Of a DNA stretch of 64,000 nucleotides, positions 16,723 to 26,724 are shown piece by piece (the first letter of the stretch is position 1; every line of letters starts with the position of its first letter). The notes under the pieces are model-generated. The model saw nothing but the letters and a program-made list of their open reading frames with translations, was not told the origin of the DNA and did no database searches. The position numbers and the translations under genes are program-made. This DNA comes from Pseudoprimorskyibacter insulae (GTDB lineage Bacteria; Pseudomonadota; Alphaproteobacteria; Rhodobacterales; Rhodobacteraceae): assembly GCF_900302505.1 (NCBI RefSeq), contig NZ_OMOJ01000002.1, forward strand, positions 434,001 through 498,000. Direction: 5' to 3'.

Positions 16723-17489
16723 CAGCCGTTGCGCAGCAGGCGGAATATGGTGGATGCGCCCCATCCTGCGATGGTGGCAATCAGCAGAGACAATAGCCCG
16801 TAGTAGAACGCGTTGTCGCGGGACAGGTTGAAGAGCCAGCGTTCCAGCCCGACCTTGCCGACGGTGATTTCGGTTTCATAAAGGTCGACCACCTCGCCGC
16901 CGCGGGTCAGGAAGATCCGGGTGCGATAGGCGCCTTCGGTCAGGTTGGCGGGCATGTTCACCGAAGCGCGGAACAGGGTCTGATCTTCGATCGTGACCGC
17001 GCCTTCCAGCAACTTATATAGTCCGCTGTTTTGCTGAAGGCGGATCGCGGCGTCGGTAAAGCTCTGGCTGGCGACATCGCCGCGTGCCATGCCCATGGCC
17101 CGTATGGCCAGATCGACCGACACATTGTGCGCCTTGTCTGCGGCGGCGCTCATGACGTTGTCCCAGCTTGCACTGGTGGCGACGGCGTAGAAGGTGGGCG
17201 CGGCGGGCAGTTCCGCGGAACGGGCGTTGACCCAGATCCCGGCAACGCGTGCTTTGCGGAAGATTGTGATGGGGCGGTCCGGCCCGGCGATGGTCACGAC
17301 CACTTGCAGCGGGTCGCCTGTGGGGATGGGGGTTTCGCGTTTGACCGCGCCAAAGATCAGGATCTCTGAGCCGTCGAAATTGGGGGTGATCCGCACGCGG
17401 TCTTGGCTGAGGCCAAGCACGACCGTTTCAGTCTCGGCTGTCGCGTGGGTGGCCAATAGCGCGAGGATCAGCAGCAGCCAGCGCATCAT
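16722..17489 (-). CDS. TIGR02186 family (Alph_Pro_TM) membrane-anchored protein
   Basis: 255 residues. It has a cleavable-looking signal (LLLILALLATHATA), an extracytoplasmic beta-rich domain starting ETETVVLGLSQDRVRITPNFDGSE, and one C-terminal transmembrane helix (YYGLLSLLIATIAGWGAS). It matches the alphaproteobacterial family PF09608 as I know it. Its ATG pair at 17489/17486 overlaps the end of the TauE gene. In alphaproteobacteria this protein commonly accompanies a TauE/SafE permease, suggesting a periplasmic accessory subunit; its biochemical role has not been established to my knowledge. Confidence 0.85.
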   Translation of the reverse strand: MMRWLLLILALLATHATAETETVVLGLSQDRVRITPNFDGSEILIFGAVKRETPIPTGDPLQVVVTIAGPDRPITIFRKARVAGIWVNARSAELPAAPTFYAVATSASWDNVMSAAADKAHNVSVDLAIRAMGMARGDVASQSFTDAAIRLQQNSGLYKLLEGAVTIEDQTLFRASVNMPANLTEGAYRTRIFLTRGGEVVDLYETEITVGKVGLERWLFNLSRDNAFYYGLLSLLIATIAGWGASTIFRLLRNG

Positions 17490-18400
17490 TGCGCCCCGCC
17501 CACGGTCAGCGAATACAGCTCGGACGGGCGGATCAGCAGGTCCAGCGCCAGTTTTCCGCAGACCGCGATGACCAGAAGGGCCAACAGGACGCGCAATTGT
17601 TCGGCCTTGAGCAGCAGGCCAATGCGGGTGCCGACCTGCGCGCCAATCACGCCGCCGATCAGCAGAAGGAAGGCCAGCACGATGTCCACGGTATAGTTCG
17701 TCGTGGCGTGCAGCATGGTGGTGAAGCTGGCGACAAAGATGATCTGGAACAGCGAGGTGCCGACCACCACTTTGGTTGGCATGCCCAGCAGGTAAATCAT
17801 CGCAGGCACCATGATGAACCCGCCGCCGACACCCATGATGGCGGCCAAGACCCCCACGCTCATCCCGACCAGAACAGGCGGGATGACCGAGATATAAAGC
17901 CCTGAGACACGGAAGCGCATTTTCAGCGGCAGACCATGCACCCAGTTGTGTTTCTTGCGGGTGGGCGGGCCGCCACGGCGTGATTTGCGCATGGCCCGCA
18001 GGCTTTCGGACAGCATCAAAAGCCCGATCACGCCAAGGAATAGCACATAGCAAAGCTGTACCAGCAGATCGACCTGGCCCAGTTCCTTGAGCATGTTGAA
18101 GATATAAACCCCAATGGCCGCGCCAATCAGCCCGCCGCCAAGCAGCACGGACCCCATCTTGAGATCAACCGTGCGCCGTTTCAGATGCGCCAAGACGCCC
18201 GAAATGGACGAGGCGACAATCTGGTTGGCCCCGGTTGCCACGGCCACGGCGGGCGGGATGCCGACAAAGAACATCAACGGGGTCAGAAGAAACCCGCCGC
18301 CCACGCCGAACATGCCGGACAATACCCCGACAAGGCCGCCAAGGCCCAGCAGCAGGAAGGCATTGACCGAAACTTCGGCTATGGGCAGGTAGATTTGCAT
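17486..18400 (-). CDS. sulfite exporter TauE/SafE family permease
   Basis: 304 residues from the ATG at 18400; the longer frame begins with a TTG at 18436. About eight transmembrane helices are arranged as two similar halves, each with a glycine-rich family motif: GVLSGMFGVGGGFLLTPLM in the first and GVLAAIMGVGGGFIMVPAM in the second. The family transports sulfite, sulfoacetate and other organosulfur anions, so the cargo here is inferred. It is the first gene of a leftward operon with TIGR02186 directly coupled downstream. The 102 bases to priA should carry its promoter. Confidence 0.9.
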   Translation of the reverse strand: MQIYLPIAEVSVNAFLLLGLGGLVGVLSGMFGVGGGFLLTPLMFFVGIPPAVAVATGANQIVASSISGVLAHLKRRTVDLKMGSVLLGGGLIGAAIGVYIFNMLKELGQVDLLVQLCYVLFLGVIGLLMLSESLRAMRKSRRGGPPTRKKHNWVHGLPLKMRFRVSGLYISVIPPVLVGMSVGVLAAIMGVGGGFIMVPAMIYLLGMPTKVVVGTSLFQIIFVASFTTMLHATTNYTVDIVLAFLLLIGGVIGAQVGTRIGLLLKAEQLRVLLALLVIAVCGKLALDLLIRPSELYSLTVGGAQ

Positions 18401-18502
18401 AGACTTGTTTTTGCGCCTGAGTTGTTCCAAACGCAACTGACCAATCGGAAAAAATTTCTAAGGCCGTGTGAATTTCTGGTGACTGCCCAAGGGCTGCCCG
18501 GA

Positions 18503-20695
18503 TCAGAAGAAGCTTTGCGGGTCGATGTCGATGGCCATGCGCAACTGGCCCTTCAGCCGGAATTGCGCCACCCATTCCGACAGGGCGGGCTGGAGGGCGG
18601 TGCCTTTGGGTGCTTTGACCAGCAGGCGCACGCGATGGCGTCCGCGCACGCGGGCAATGGGGGCCGGGGCCGGGCCAAAGACCTGCGCGCCTACACGGCG
18701 CAGCGGCGCATCTTGGCGGGCCATGGCATTGCCTAGGTCGAACACCTCTTGCACATCGGTGGACGACAGGATGATCCCCGCCATGCGCCCATAGGGCGGC
18801 ACGCCCGCGGCGCGGCGTTCCTCGGCCTCGGCTCGCCAGAAGCCTTCTTCGTCGCCCGACAGGATCGAGCGGATCACCGGGTGTTCGGGCTGATAGGTTT
18901 GCATCAAGGCGGTGCCCGGCTTTTCGGCGCGGCCCGCGCGGCCTGCGACCTGTCGCATCAGTTGGAACGTGCGTTCAGCGGCCCGCAGGTCCGATCCCTG
19001 AAGCCCAAGATCGGCATCAATCACGCCGACCAAAGTCAGCAGCGGAAAGTTATGGCCCTTGGCCACCAATTGCGTGCCGATGATGATATCCGCGCCGCCA
19101 TTTGCGATATTCTCAATCTCGACCTTCAATGCGCGGGCCGATCCGAACATGTCTGAACTGAGCAGCGCCACGCGGGCGTTCGGAAACAGCTCGGTTGCTT
19201 CTTCGGCGAGGCGTTCAACACCGGGGCCGACCGGGGCAAGGCGGCCCTCGACTTCGCATTTCGGGCAGACCTCGGGCATGGGTTTGGTTTTGCCGCATTG
19301 ATGGCACACCAGCCGCTTCAGGAACCGGTGTTCGACCATCCGCGCATCGCAATGGTCACAGCCGATCTGATGCCCGCAGGCCCGGCAGATGGTCACGGGC
19401 GCATAGCCGCGCCGGTTCAGGAACAGCAGCGATTGTTCTTGTCGTTCGATCCGGGTGGCCACCGCGCCGCGCAGCGCCTCTGAGATCCAGCGATTGCCCG
19501 GCAGCTTTTCGGCCCGCATGTCCAGCGCGCGCATGTCGGGCATGACCGCTGGCCCAAACCGCGACGTCAGATCGACTCGGTCATATTTACCCGCGTCCGC
19601 ATTGGCCCATGTTTCAAGGCAGGGCGTGGCCGAGGCCAGAACAACCCGCGCCCCGATGATCGACGCCCGCAGCACGGCCATGTCGCGGGCGTTGTACAGC
19701 ACGCCGTCCTCTTGCTTATACGAGGTGTCGTGTTCTTCATCGACGACGATCAGCCCAAGGTTCTGGAACGGCAAGAATAGGGCCGAACGCGCCCCAATCA
19801 CCATTTGTGCGCCGCCTTCGCCGACCATCCGCCAGACGCGGCGGCGTTCTGTCATGGTGACGCCCGAATGCCATTCCGCCGGGAAGGCCCCGAACCGCGC
19901 TTGCACCCGCGACAGGAATTCCGCGGTCAGGGCGATTTCCGGCAGCAGGACCAAGGCCTGTTTGCCTTGGCGCAGGCATTCGGCCACGGCTTCCAGATAG
20001 ACCTCGGTCTTGCCTGACCCGGTGACGCCTTTCAGTAGGGTCGTGCCATAGTCGCCCGATTGCACCCCGACGCATAGCTTGGCCGATGCGGCGATCTGGT
20101 CTTCGGTCAGATCTTTGGCGCCAAAGTCCGGGTCCAGACGGGGAAAGGCCGTGTCGCGCGGGGTGTTTTCTTCGCGTACGACGCCCTGTTTGACCAAGCC
20201 TTTGACCACGGAACTTGTCACGCCCGCCTGTTCAGATAGCTCATTCAGCGTCAGGGACAGCCCGCCCATGTCCTTGAGCACGGCCAGAACCCGGCGGCGG
20301 GCATCGGTGTCTCGGTCAGGGGTGCCTTCGCCAAGACGATAGATCTTGCGCATGGATTGCGGATCGCCCAAGCCCGGCGCACGGGTGGCAAGGCGCAGCA
20401 TCGCGCTCATCGGGGTCAGGGTGTAGGCCCCGGCCTTTTCTAGAAAGGCCTGCATTTCGTCGCGCATGGGCTGGGCATCCAGCACGCGGATCACGGACCG
20501 CACCTTTGAGATATCCCAATCGCCCTTGCCCGGTCCCCAGACCACGCCAAGCACTTTGCGCGGGCCAAGCGGCACCTCGACAAAGGCCCCGGTGAAGCAT
20601 CCGCCATCGGGGGCTTTGTAATCCAGAACGCGGTCCAGCGGCTGTGCGGTCAGCACGCCGACAAGCTCACCCGGCTGAAAAAAGCTCCGATCCAC
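18503..20695 (-). CDS. priA: primosomal protein N', replication restart helicase PriA
   Basis: 730 residues. PriA restarts stalled replication forks. The N-terminal DNA-binding domain (LDRVLDYKAP, GPRKVLGVVW) is followed by Walker A GVTGSGKT (223-230), the Walker B-like VVDEEHDTSYKQ, a zinc-binding block with paired Cys (ICRACGHQIGCDHC; LVCHQCG; VCPKCE), and the helicase C-terminal motifs LVAKGHNFP and QVAGRAGRAE. It is complete and of usual length. It is divergent from the fsa-like gene with a 103-base intergenic region. Confidence 0.95.
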   Translation of the reverse strand: MDRSFFQPGELVGVLTAQPLDRVLDYKAPDGGCFTGAFVEVPLGPRKVLGVVWGPGKGDWDISKVRSVIRVLDAQPMRDEMQAFLEKAGAYTLTPMSAMLRLATRAPGLGDPQSMRKIYRLGEGTPDRDTDARRRVLAVLKDMGGLSLTLNELSEQAGVTSSVVKGLVKQGVVREENTPRDTAFPRLDPDFGAKDLTEDQIAASAKLCVGVQSGDYGTTLLKGVTGSGKTEVYLEAVAECLRQGKQALVLLPEIALTAEFLSRVQARFGAFPAEWHSGVTMTERRRVWRMVGEGGAQMVIGARSALFLPFQNLGLIVVDEEHDTSYKQEDGVLYNARDMAVLRASIIGARVVLASATPCLETWANADAGKYDRVDLTSRFGPAVMPDMRALDMRAEKLPGNRWISEALRGAVATRIERQEQSLLFLNRRGYAPVTICRACGHQIGCDHCDARMVEHRFLKRLVCHQCGKTKPMPEVCPKCEVEGRLAPVGPGVERLAEEATELFPNARVALLSSDMFGSARALKVEIENIANGGADIIIGTQLVAKGHNFPLLTLVGVIDADLGLQGSDLRAAERTFQLMRQVAGRAGRAEKPGTALMQTYQPEHPVIRSILSGDEEGFWRAEAEERRAAGVPPYGRMAGIILSSTDVQEVFDLGNAMARQDAPLRRVGAQVFGPAPAPIARVRGRHRVRLLVKAPKGTALQPALSEWVAQFRLKGQLRMAIDIDPQSFF

Positions 20696-20798
20696 GCTCA
20701 GACTCCGTTAGCGCCAACATATAGGGGCTTTTGGCCAGCCCCTCTCTGGGGTATGACACGCGCAACCGAATGCCAAGCGATGCAAAGGAAACCTTGTC

Positions 20799-21452
20799 AT
20801 GAAATTCTTTGTCGATAGCGCAGACGTCGATGCCATCCGCGAGCTGCACACTCTGGGGATGGTCGACGGTGTGACCACCAACCCGTCGATCATTGCCAAG
20901 TCTGGCCGTGACATCATCGAAGTCACCAAGGAAATCTGTAGCTTTGTCGAAGGCCCCGTTTCGGCCGAAGTCACCGCCACCGATGCCGACAAGATGATCG
21001 AAGAAGGCCGCAAGCTGGCCGAGATCGCGGAAAACATTGCCGTGAAGGTTCCGCTGACCTGGGACGGCCTGAAAGCCTGTAAGGTGCTGTCGGACGAAGG
21101 TAAAATGGTCAACGTGACCCTGTGCTTCTCGGCCAATCAGGCACTGCTGGCCGCCAAAGCGGGCGCGACCTTCATTTCGCCGTTCATTGGCCGCCTGGAC
21201 GATATCAACCTTGATGGCCTGGACCTGATCGCCGATATCCGCGAAATCTATGACAACTACGGCTTTGAGACGCAGATCCTTGCTGCCTCGATCCGTACCG
21301 CGAACCATGTGTCGGAATGCGCCAAGATCGGCGCCGATGTCATGACCGCCCCGCCGGCGGTGATCAAGGCCATGGCGAACCACGTTCTGACCGACAAAGG
21401 TTTGGCTGCGTTCCTGGCTGATATCGAAAAAGCCAACATCAAAATCGTCTGA
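20799..21452 (+). CDS. fsa: fructose-6-phosphate aldolase / small transaldolase
   Basis: 217 residues, the length of the short transaldolase/FSA subfamily. Landmarks are the N-terminal [27 protein letters not shown], the Schiff-base Lys in [25 protein letters not shown] and SPFIGRLDD. It transfers or cleaves dihydroxyacetone units in sugar-phosphate metabolism. In Rhodobacteraceae this protein is usually annotated either as fsa or tal; sequence alone does not tell which activity dominates. It has a good upstream AAAGGA and a terminator-like hairpin downstream, so it is probably monocistronic. Confidence 0.9.
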   Translation: MKFFVDSADVDAIRELHTLGMVDGVTTNPSIIAKSGRDIIEVTKEICSFVEGPVSAEVTATDADKMIEEGRKLAEIAENIAVKVPLTWDGLKACKVLSDEGKMVNVTLCFSANQALLAAKAGATFISPFIGRLDDINLDGLDLIADIREIYDNYGFETQILAASIRTANHVSECAKIGADVMTAPPAVIKAMANHVLTDKGLAAFLADIEKANIKIV

Positions 21453-21489
21453 GCGATTTAGCGCTCAGCTATCGAAAGACACTGTGATT

Positions 21490-21525
21490 GATGCGCCACC
21501 CTGAAAGGGGTCTGGCGCATCTTTC
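21490..21525 (+). terminator. rho-independent terminator of the fsa-like gene
   Basis: A 9-bp stem GATGCGCCA / TGGCGCATC is followed by TTTCATT, 38 bases after the stop codon. The T-tract is short. Confidence 0.6.
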
Positions 21526-21621
21526 ATTGACAGGTGGGGTGTCTTTGCGACATGCCAAAGAAAACAACCATAAACTGAGCAGGACTGAAGGGCAGGAAAT
21601 GCCCATAGGACAGGCGGATAT

Positions 21622-22326
21622 ATGAACAGTTTGAAGATCGACGAAGACCTTCGCGAAGCGATCATGACGCGGCCGGATGTCATCCTAGACGACAAGGAAC
21701 TGATGCAGGCGCTGATCGCGGCCAATGAACGGGCGATGGGCGGGAATATCGTCGATCTGCGCGGCATCGCGATGGAACGGCTAGAGGCGCGTCTTGACCG
21801 GCTTGAGGACACGCATCGCAGTGTCATCGCCGCGGCCTATGACAATCTGGCTGGCACCAACCAAGTGCACCGCGCCATCCTGCGGATGCTGGACCCGGTA
21901 GAATTTGAATCCTTCCTGCAAAACCTTGGCGGCGAAGTGGCCGAGATTTTGCGCGTGGATGCGGTGCGGCTGATCCTTGAATCGGCGCATACCCAGACGG
22001 ACCCATCGGTCAAACGTTTGGCGCATGTGTTGTCTGTGGCCGAGCCGGGCTTTGTATCGGCCTACTTGGGCGAAAACACCGGCGTGCCAGTGCGCCCTGT
22101 TGTGCTGCGCCAGGTGCAGGACGCCGAGGCGAGCATTTACGGCCAAAAGGCCGATTGGATCCGATCCGAGGCTTGCCTGCGTTTGGACTTTGGCAAAGGC
22201 CGCCTGCCGGGGCTGTTGGTGCTGGGCGCGGAAGATCCGCATCAGTTCTCGCCGCAGCAGGGGACGGATTTGCTGGGCTTCTTCGCCGGTGTGTTTGAAC
22301 GCGCCATGCGGCGCTGGCTGGCGTGA
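21622..22326 (+). CDS. DUF484 family protein
   Basis: 234 residues. The N-terminal helix pair (DEDLREAIMTRPDVILDDKELM), a coiled segment and a GAF-like C-terminal half (LLVLGAEDPHQFSPQQGTDLLGFFAGVFERAM) match the DUF484 family, which is very often encoded just upstream of xerC in proteobacteria. Its TGA overlaps the GTG start of xerC. Function is not known; the fixed neighbourhood suggests a link to chromosome-dimer resolution, but no mechanism is established. Confidence 0.85.
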   Translation: MNSLKIDEDLREAIMTRPDVILDDKELMQALIAANERAMGGNIVDLRGIAMERLEARLDRLEDTHRSVIAAAYDNLAGTNQVHRAILRMLDPVEFESFLQNLGGEVAEILRVDAVRLILESAHTQTDPSVKRLAHVLSVAEPGFVSAYLGENTGVPVRPVVLRQVQDAEASIYGQKADWIRSEACLRLDFGKGRLPGLLVLGAEDPHQFSPQQGTDLLGFFAGVFERAMRRWLA

Positions 22327-23249
22327 GCCTAGAGATTTCACCCGCAGCGCGTGATGCGCTGGAAGGGTGGCTTGACCATGGCCGCGCCCTGAAGGGCGCC
22401 GCCGACAATACACTGACGGCCTATCGGACCGATGTGCTTGAATTCATCGTGTTCATGACGGGCTACCATGGCCAGCCGCAAGGGCTTGGCGCATTGGCGC
22501 GGATCACCGTGACCGACATGCGCGCCTGGATGGCCAACCAACGGGCCAGTGGCACAGGCGCACGGTCGCTGGCCCGCAAACTATCTGCTGTGAAAACCTT
22601 TTACCGCTGGCTTGCCGAACGCGAAGGGTTTGAACCCACGTCGGTTCTGTCTGCGCGGTCGCCGAAGTTCACCAAGAAACTGCCCCGGCCCCTTAGCCCC
22701 GATGCCGCCAAAGCGATGATCGACACTGTTGAGGCGCAATCGGTCAAAGGGTGGGTCGGCGCGCGCGACGCGGCGGTTGTCACCCTGCTGTACGGCTGCG
22801 GTTTGCGGATCTCCGAGGCGCTGGGCCTGACAGGCAAAGACCTGCCGCTGGGCGACACGCTGCGCATTATCGGGAAGGGCGGAAAGGAACGGATCGTGCC
22901 GGTTCTGCCTGTGGCCCGCGCCGCCGTGGCCCGCTACCTTGATATGTGTCCGCACGACCCCGCGCCGGATAAGCCTGTGTTTCGCGGTGTGCGCGGCGGT
23001 GCGCTGAACCCGCGTTTGGTGCAAAAAGTAACCGAACAGGCGCGGCTGCAACTGGGCCTGCCCGCAACGGCCACGCCCCACGCCATGCGCCATAGCTTTG
23101 CGACGCACCTTTTGGCGGCGGGCGGCGATCTGCGGGCGATTCAGGAATTGCTGGGCCATGCCTCGCTTTCGACGACGCAGGCCTATACCGCCGTTGACAC
23201 CGTGCATCTGATGCAGGTCTATGAGCGGACCCACCCAAAGGCCCAGTGA
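22323..23249 (+). CDS. xerC: site-specific tyrosine recombinase XerC
   Basis: 308 residues beginning at GTG 22323 inside the DUF484 stop (GTGA). It resolves chromosome dimers at dif together with XerD. The N-terminal SAM-like core-binding domain (TLTAYRTDVLEFIVFM) is followed by the catalytic domain with Arg in GCGLRISEAL, Lys in GKGGKER, His-x-x-Arg in HAMRHSFATHLL, His in LLGHASLSTTQ and the nucleophile Tyr in AYTAV. All catalytic residues are present. The DUF484 neighbour and the lack of any att-like repeats or cargo mark it as housekeeping rather than an integrase of an island. Confidence 0.93.
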   Translation: MSLEISPAARDALEGWLDHGRALKGAADNTLTAYRTDVLEFIVFMTGYHGQPQGLGALARITVTDMRAWMANQRASGTGARSLARKLSAVKTFYRWLAEREGFEPTSVLSARSPKFTKKLPRPLSPDAAKAMIDTVEAQSVKGWVGARDAAVVTLLYGCGLRISEALGLTGKDLPLGDTLRIIGKGGKERIVPVLPVARAAVARYLDMCPHDPAPDKPVFRGVRGGALNPRLVQKVTEQARLQLGLPATATPHAMRHSFATHLLAAGGDLRAIQELLGHASLSTTQAYTAVDTVHLMQVYERTHPKAQ

Positions 23250-23250
23250 T

Positions 23251-23874
23251 ATGCATCCCAATCCGACCTTCCATTCCGCGGATCATGCCAAAGATCTGGC
23301 GCTTGTTCGCGCCCGCGCCTTCGGGACCCTGGCCGTCAATGGCGCGGAATGGCCTGAAACGGCGCATGTCCCGTTTCTGCTGTCGGACAATGGCCAGACG
23401 ATTGACCTGCATCTTGTGAGGTCCAACCCAATCGCCCGCCTGCTGAAAGACCCGCGTCCGGCGCGACTGACGGTGCTGGGGCCGGATGGCTACATCTCGC
23501 CCGATTGGTACGGGATCGACGATCAGGTGCCGACATGGAACTATGTGGCGGTGCGCTTGTCCGGTCGGCTGGAGCTGCTGCCGCAGGACGATCTGCCCGG
23601 CTTGCTGGACCGCCAGTCAGACGCGTTTGAGGCGCGGCTTCTGCCAAAACCGATATGGCGGATGAGCAAGGTCAGCGATGATGTGATGACCCGTTTCCTG
23701 CGGATGATCGTCCCGTGCCGCTTCCATATCGCGCAGGTCGAAGCCACGTGGAAACTGGGCCAGAACAAGCTCGACGCGGTGCGCTTGATGGCCGCCGATC
23801 ATGTGGCGCAATCCGCCTTCGGAGCGGACATGGCAGAGCTGGCCAAGCTGATGCAGGAACCGCCCGAACTTTAG
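23251..23874 (+). CDS. PaiB-type FMN-binding protein (FMN-binding negative transcriptional regulator family)
   Basis: 207 residues from the ATG one base after the xerC stop; a longer frame starts inside xerC at 23221. PaiB-family features are FGTLAVNGAEWPETAHVPFLL near the N-terminus, HLVRSNPIARLL, SPDWYGIDDQVPTWNYVAV with the conserved Trp-Asn-Tyr, and the tail WKLGQNK. The split-barrel fold binds FMN. In Bacillus, PaiB is linked to regulation of degradative enzymes; a catalytic role is equally possible here. It is probably co-transcribed with xerC. Confidence 0.88.
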   Translation: MHPNPTFHSADHAKDLALVRARAFGTLAVNGAEWPETAHVPFLLSDNGQTIDLHLVRSNPIARLLKDPRPARLTVLGPDGYISPDWYGIDDQVPTWNYVAVRLSGRLELLPQDDLPGLLDRQSDAFEARLLPKPIWRMSKVSDDVMTRFLRMIVPCRFHIAQVEATWKLGQNKLDAVRLMAADHVAQSAFGADMAELAKLMQEPPEL

Positions 23875-23931
23875 CGCTTGCCTCTGCCGGTGCGCGGCCT
23901 AGTCTTCCCGCAGATCCATGGGAGGACCACA

Positions 23932-24534
23932 ATGAAACTTATAAGCTCACCCGCTTCGCCATTTGTGCGTAAGGTCCGGGTTTTGCTATTGGAAACCGAT
24001 CAGGCCGCCGATGTCGAAGAGGTCGTCATCGCGACAACCCCGTTTCAGACGGACACGGGCCTGAAGGCCGCCAACCCGCTGGGCAAAATCCCCGCGCTGA
24101 TCCGCGATGATGGCCCAGCCATTTACGACAGCCGGGTGATCTGCCGCTATCTGGACGACCGCGCCAAGGCTGGCCTCTATCCCGAGGCGCGTCTTTGGGA
24201 TGTGCTTACGCTGGAAGCCACCGCCGACGGCATCATCGAAGGCACGCTGGCCACCGTCTACGAAAACCGCTTCCGCGATGAAGGGATGCGGATGCAGTCG
24301 TGGATGGATGCGCAGTGGGACAAAGCCGCGCGTGCGCTGGACGCCGTGAATGACCGCTGGATGAGCCATCTGAACGGCCCGGTCGACATGGCGCAAATCG
24401 CCATTGCTTGCGCGCTCGGCTATGCCGATTTCCGCGTCCCGGATCGGAATTGGCGCCAAGGCCGCGATGCGCTGGCCGCATGGTACGCCGAGTTTGAAAA
24501 GCGCCCGTCGATGCAGGCCACGATCCCGGCCTAA
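23932..24534 (+). CDS. glutathione S-transferase family protein
   Basis: 200 residues. The ATG at 23932 has a clear GGGAGGA site upstream. The N-terminal thioredoxin-like domain starts [21 protein letters not shown] and has [10 protein letters not shown] with the cis-Pro and the glutathione-contact [11 protein letters not shown]. The helical C-terminal domain follows. The catalytic-position residue near the N-terminus is Ser in SPFVRKV, so conjugating or peroxidase activity is possible. Its TAA shares two bases with the uvrC TAG on the other strand, so the convergent genes overlap with no space for a terminator. Confidence 0.88.
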   Translation: MKLISSPASPFVRKVRVLLLETDQAADVEEVVIATTPFQTDTGLKAANPLGKIPALIRDDGPAIYDSRVICRYLDDRAKAGLYPEARLWDVLTLEATADGIIEGTLATVYENRFRDEGMRMQSWMDAQWDKAARALDAVNDRWMSHLNGPVDMAQIAIACALGYADFRVPDRNWRQGRDALAAWYAEFEKRPSMQATIPA

Positions 24535-26417
24535 CCGTTTTCGTGGAAATGGGCGTAGATCCGTTCGGCCAGCGCCGCCGAGACGCCCTCAACCGCCTTC
24601 AGGTCAGCCAGGTTCGCCCGGCTGACCGCCTTGGCCGAACCGAAATGCGCCAGAAGCGCGCGTTTGCGTGACGCCCCGACCCCAGCGATATCATCGAGCG
24701 GATTGGCGGCCATGGATTTGGCCCGCTTGGCGCGGTGCGTGCCAATGGCAAAGCGGTGTGCCTCGTCGCGCATGCGCTGAACGAAGTACAGCACCGGATC
24801 GTTGCGTTGCAGGGCAAAGGGCCGCTGGCCGGTGCGGTAGAATTCTTCTTTGCCGTGGTCGCGATCAACGCCCTTGGCCACGCCCACCATCGGGACATCT
24901 TCGACGCCATATTCGCGCATGATCTCGGCCACGGCCGAAACCTGCCCCGCGCCGCCGTCGATCAGCAGAAGATCAGGCCACAGGCCCTTATCGCGGTCGG
25001 GGTCATCCTTCAGCAGGCGTTTGAAGCGGCGGGTCAGCACCTCTTTCATCATGCCGAAGTCATCACCGGGCGTCAGGTCTTCGCCCTTGATGTTGTACTT
25101 GCGGTACTGGTTCTTCATGAACCCGTCCGGCCCCGCCGCGATCATCGCGCCCACGGCGTTGGTGCCCTGAATGTGGCTGTTGTCGTAAACCTCGATCCGC
25201 TCGGGCGGGGTGTCGAGGCCAAAGGCCTCGGCCACGCCGCGCAGCAGTTTGGTTTGCGTCGCCGATTCCGACATTTTGCGCCCAAGGCTTTCGCGGGCGT
25301 TGCGGGTGGCGCCCTCGATAAGCTCGACCTTTTCGCCGCGTTGGGGCACGGCAATTTCAACCTTGCGGCCCAGCTTTTGGCTCAGCGCCTCTTCCATCAG
25401 GTCGCGGTCTTCTATGTCATGCGACAGCAGCAACATGCGCGGCGGTTCCTTGGTGTCGTAGAACTGGCCGATGAAGGCCTCTAGCACCTCGGCCTCGTCG
25501 ACATCCGCCCCGACGCGCGGATAGAAATCCTGATTGCCCCAGTTTTGGTTGGCCCGGATAAAGAACACCTGAACGCAAGCCTGCCCGCCTTCCATGTGCA
25601 GGGCGATGATATCGGCCTCGGCCACGCCGCGCGGGTTGATGCCTTGGTTCGTCTGCACCTGTGTCAGGGCGCGAATGCGGTCGCGCAGGGCTGCGGCGCG
25701 CTCAAACTCCATCGCCTCAGACGCCTCGGCCATCTGAGCGGCCAGCGTTTCCTGAATTTGCGTGGTGCGGCCCGACAGGAAATCCTCGGCCTCTTTGACG
25801 GTATGGGCGTAATCGGGCTCGGATATCTTGCCCACACAAGGGCCTGAGCAGCGCTTGATCTGGTATTGCAGGCAAGGGCGCGTGCGGGTGTCGAACATCG
25901 AATCCGAACAGTTGCGCAGCAAGAACACCTTTTGCAATTGGTTCAGCGTGCGGTTTACCGCGCCCGCGCTGGCGAAGGGGCCGTAGTAGCTGCCCTTTTC
26001 CTTTTTCGCGCCGCGATGCTTTTTGATCATCGGGTAGGGGTGATCGCCGGTGACCAAGATATTCGGAAAGGATTTGTCATCGCGCAGCAGCACGTTGAAC
26101 TTGGGCTTGAGCTGCTTGATCAGGTTCTGTTCCAGCAGCAACGCCTCGGTCTCGGTGCGCGTGGTCAGGAACATCATCGACGCGGTTTCCGAGATCATCC
26201 GCGCAATGCGCGGGCTGTGTCCCATGGGCCGGGCATAGTTCGACACCCGCGCCTTGAGGTTCCGCGCCTTGCCGACATAGAGCACGCGGCTTTCCGCATC
26301 GAGCATCCGGTAAACGCCGGGACTGCTGTCGAGCAGCGGCAAATAGGACTGCACGCAGGCATGTCCGGTGGGCCGGTTTTGCTGCGAATCGTCGGGTGAA
26401 TCGGGGTGCTGCGTCAT
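24531..26417 (-). CDS. uvrC: excinuclease ABC subunit C, UvrC
   Basis: About 628 residues from the ATG at 26417 ([10 protein letters not shown]); the upstream open frame to 26507 has no family features. It makes the dual incisions in nucleotide excision repair. In order: GIY-YIG domain ([20 protein letters not shown]), a Cys cluster ([15 protein letters not shown]), the UVR motif around [12 protein letters not shown], the RNase H-like domain ([12 protein letters not shown]) and C-terminal helix-hairpin-helix repeats ([13 protein letters not shown] and [13 protein letters not shown]). It is complete. Confidence 0.95.
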   Translation of the reverse strand: MTQHPDSPDDSQQNRPTGHACVQSYLPLLDSSPGVYRMLDAESRVLYVGKARNLKARVSNYARPMGHSPRIARMISETASMMFLTTRTETEALLLEQNLIKQLKPKFNVLLRDDKSFPNILVTGDHPYPMIKKHRGAKKEKGSYYGPFASAGAVNRTLNQLQKVFLLRNCSDSMFDTRTRPCLQYQIKRCSGPCVGKISEPDYAHTVKEAEDFLSGRTTQIQETLAAQMAEASEAMEFERAAALRDRIRALTQVQTNQGINPRGVAEADIIALHMEGGQACVQVFFIRANQNWGNQDFYPRVGADVDEAEVLEAFIGQFYDTKEPPRMLLLSHDIEDRDLMEEALSQKLGRKVEIAVPQRGEKVELIEGATRNARESLGRKMSESATQTKLLRGVAEAFGLDTPPERIEVYDNSHIQGTNAVGAMIAAGPDGFMKNQYRKYNIKGEDLTPGDDFGMMKEVLTRRFKRLLKDDPDRDKGLWPDLLLIDGGAGQVSAVAEIMREYGVEDVPMVGVAKGVDRDHGKEEFYRTGQRPFALQRNDPVLYFVQRMRDEAHRFAIGTHRAKRAKSMAANPLDDIAGVGASRKRALLAHFGSAKAVSRANLADLKAVEGVSAALAERIYAHFHENG

Positions 26418-26724
26418 GGGGTGAAACGTATAGCCCAGCTGGGGGTGATTCCAAGGCGTTGGCTGCACCGGCTGGCAGTCAGGCACAAGGCAAATTACAT
26501 CCACCATTTCTGTGGATAAGTCGGTATATAAAATCTTGGCAGAGCGGATTTTTCGTTGTTTTACGGGGGGTTTTACGTGTTTGCCTAATTTTTGGGCGGT
26601 ACCATAACTATTTGAATTTGTTAGTGAAAATACTTTGCGCGGTACAACTGATTGAGTTCCTTAAAGTTTTTGTAACGCTTCCGTAACGTCGCCGTGAGGA
26701 GTGCAAAACTTTCATTCGATACCC
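26418..26724. other. 307-bp AT-rich intergenic region upstream of uvrC
   Basis: This is the longest gene-free stretch in the window and clearly lower in GC than its flanks (for example around 26545-26700). It lies between the uvrC start and the end of the SDR gene, both on the minus strand, so it should carry the uvrC promoter. I see no credible ORF, tRNA or strong hairpin in it. A GTAACG-type pair occurs near 26670-26690 (TGTAACGCTTCCGTAACGTC) and could be a protein-binding direct repeat. Confidence 0.5.

Noticed and set aside
16722-18053. an apparent 443-codon gene fusing part of TauE with TIGR02186
   Set aside because: The first part is the wrong frame of the TauE gene; TIGR02186 has its own signal peptide and start at 17489 with ATGA overlap.
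22323-23249. tyrosine recombinase as integrase of a mobile element
   Set aside because: It is encoded directly after DUF484, lacks flanking direct repeats or cargo, and has XerC proportions.
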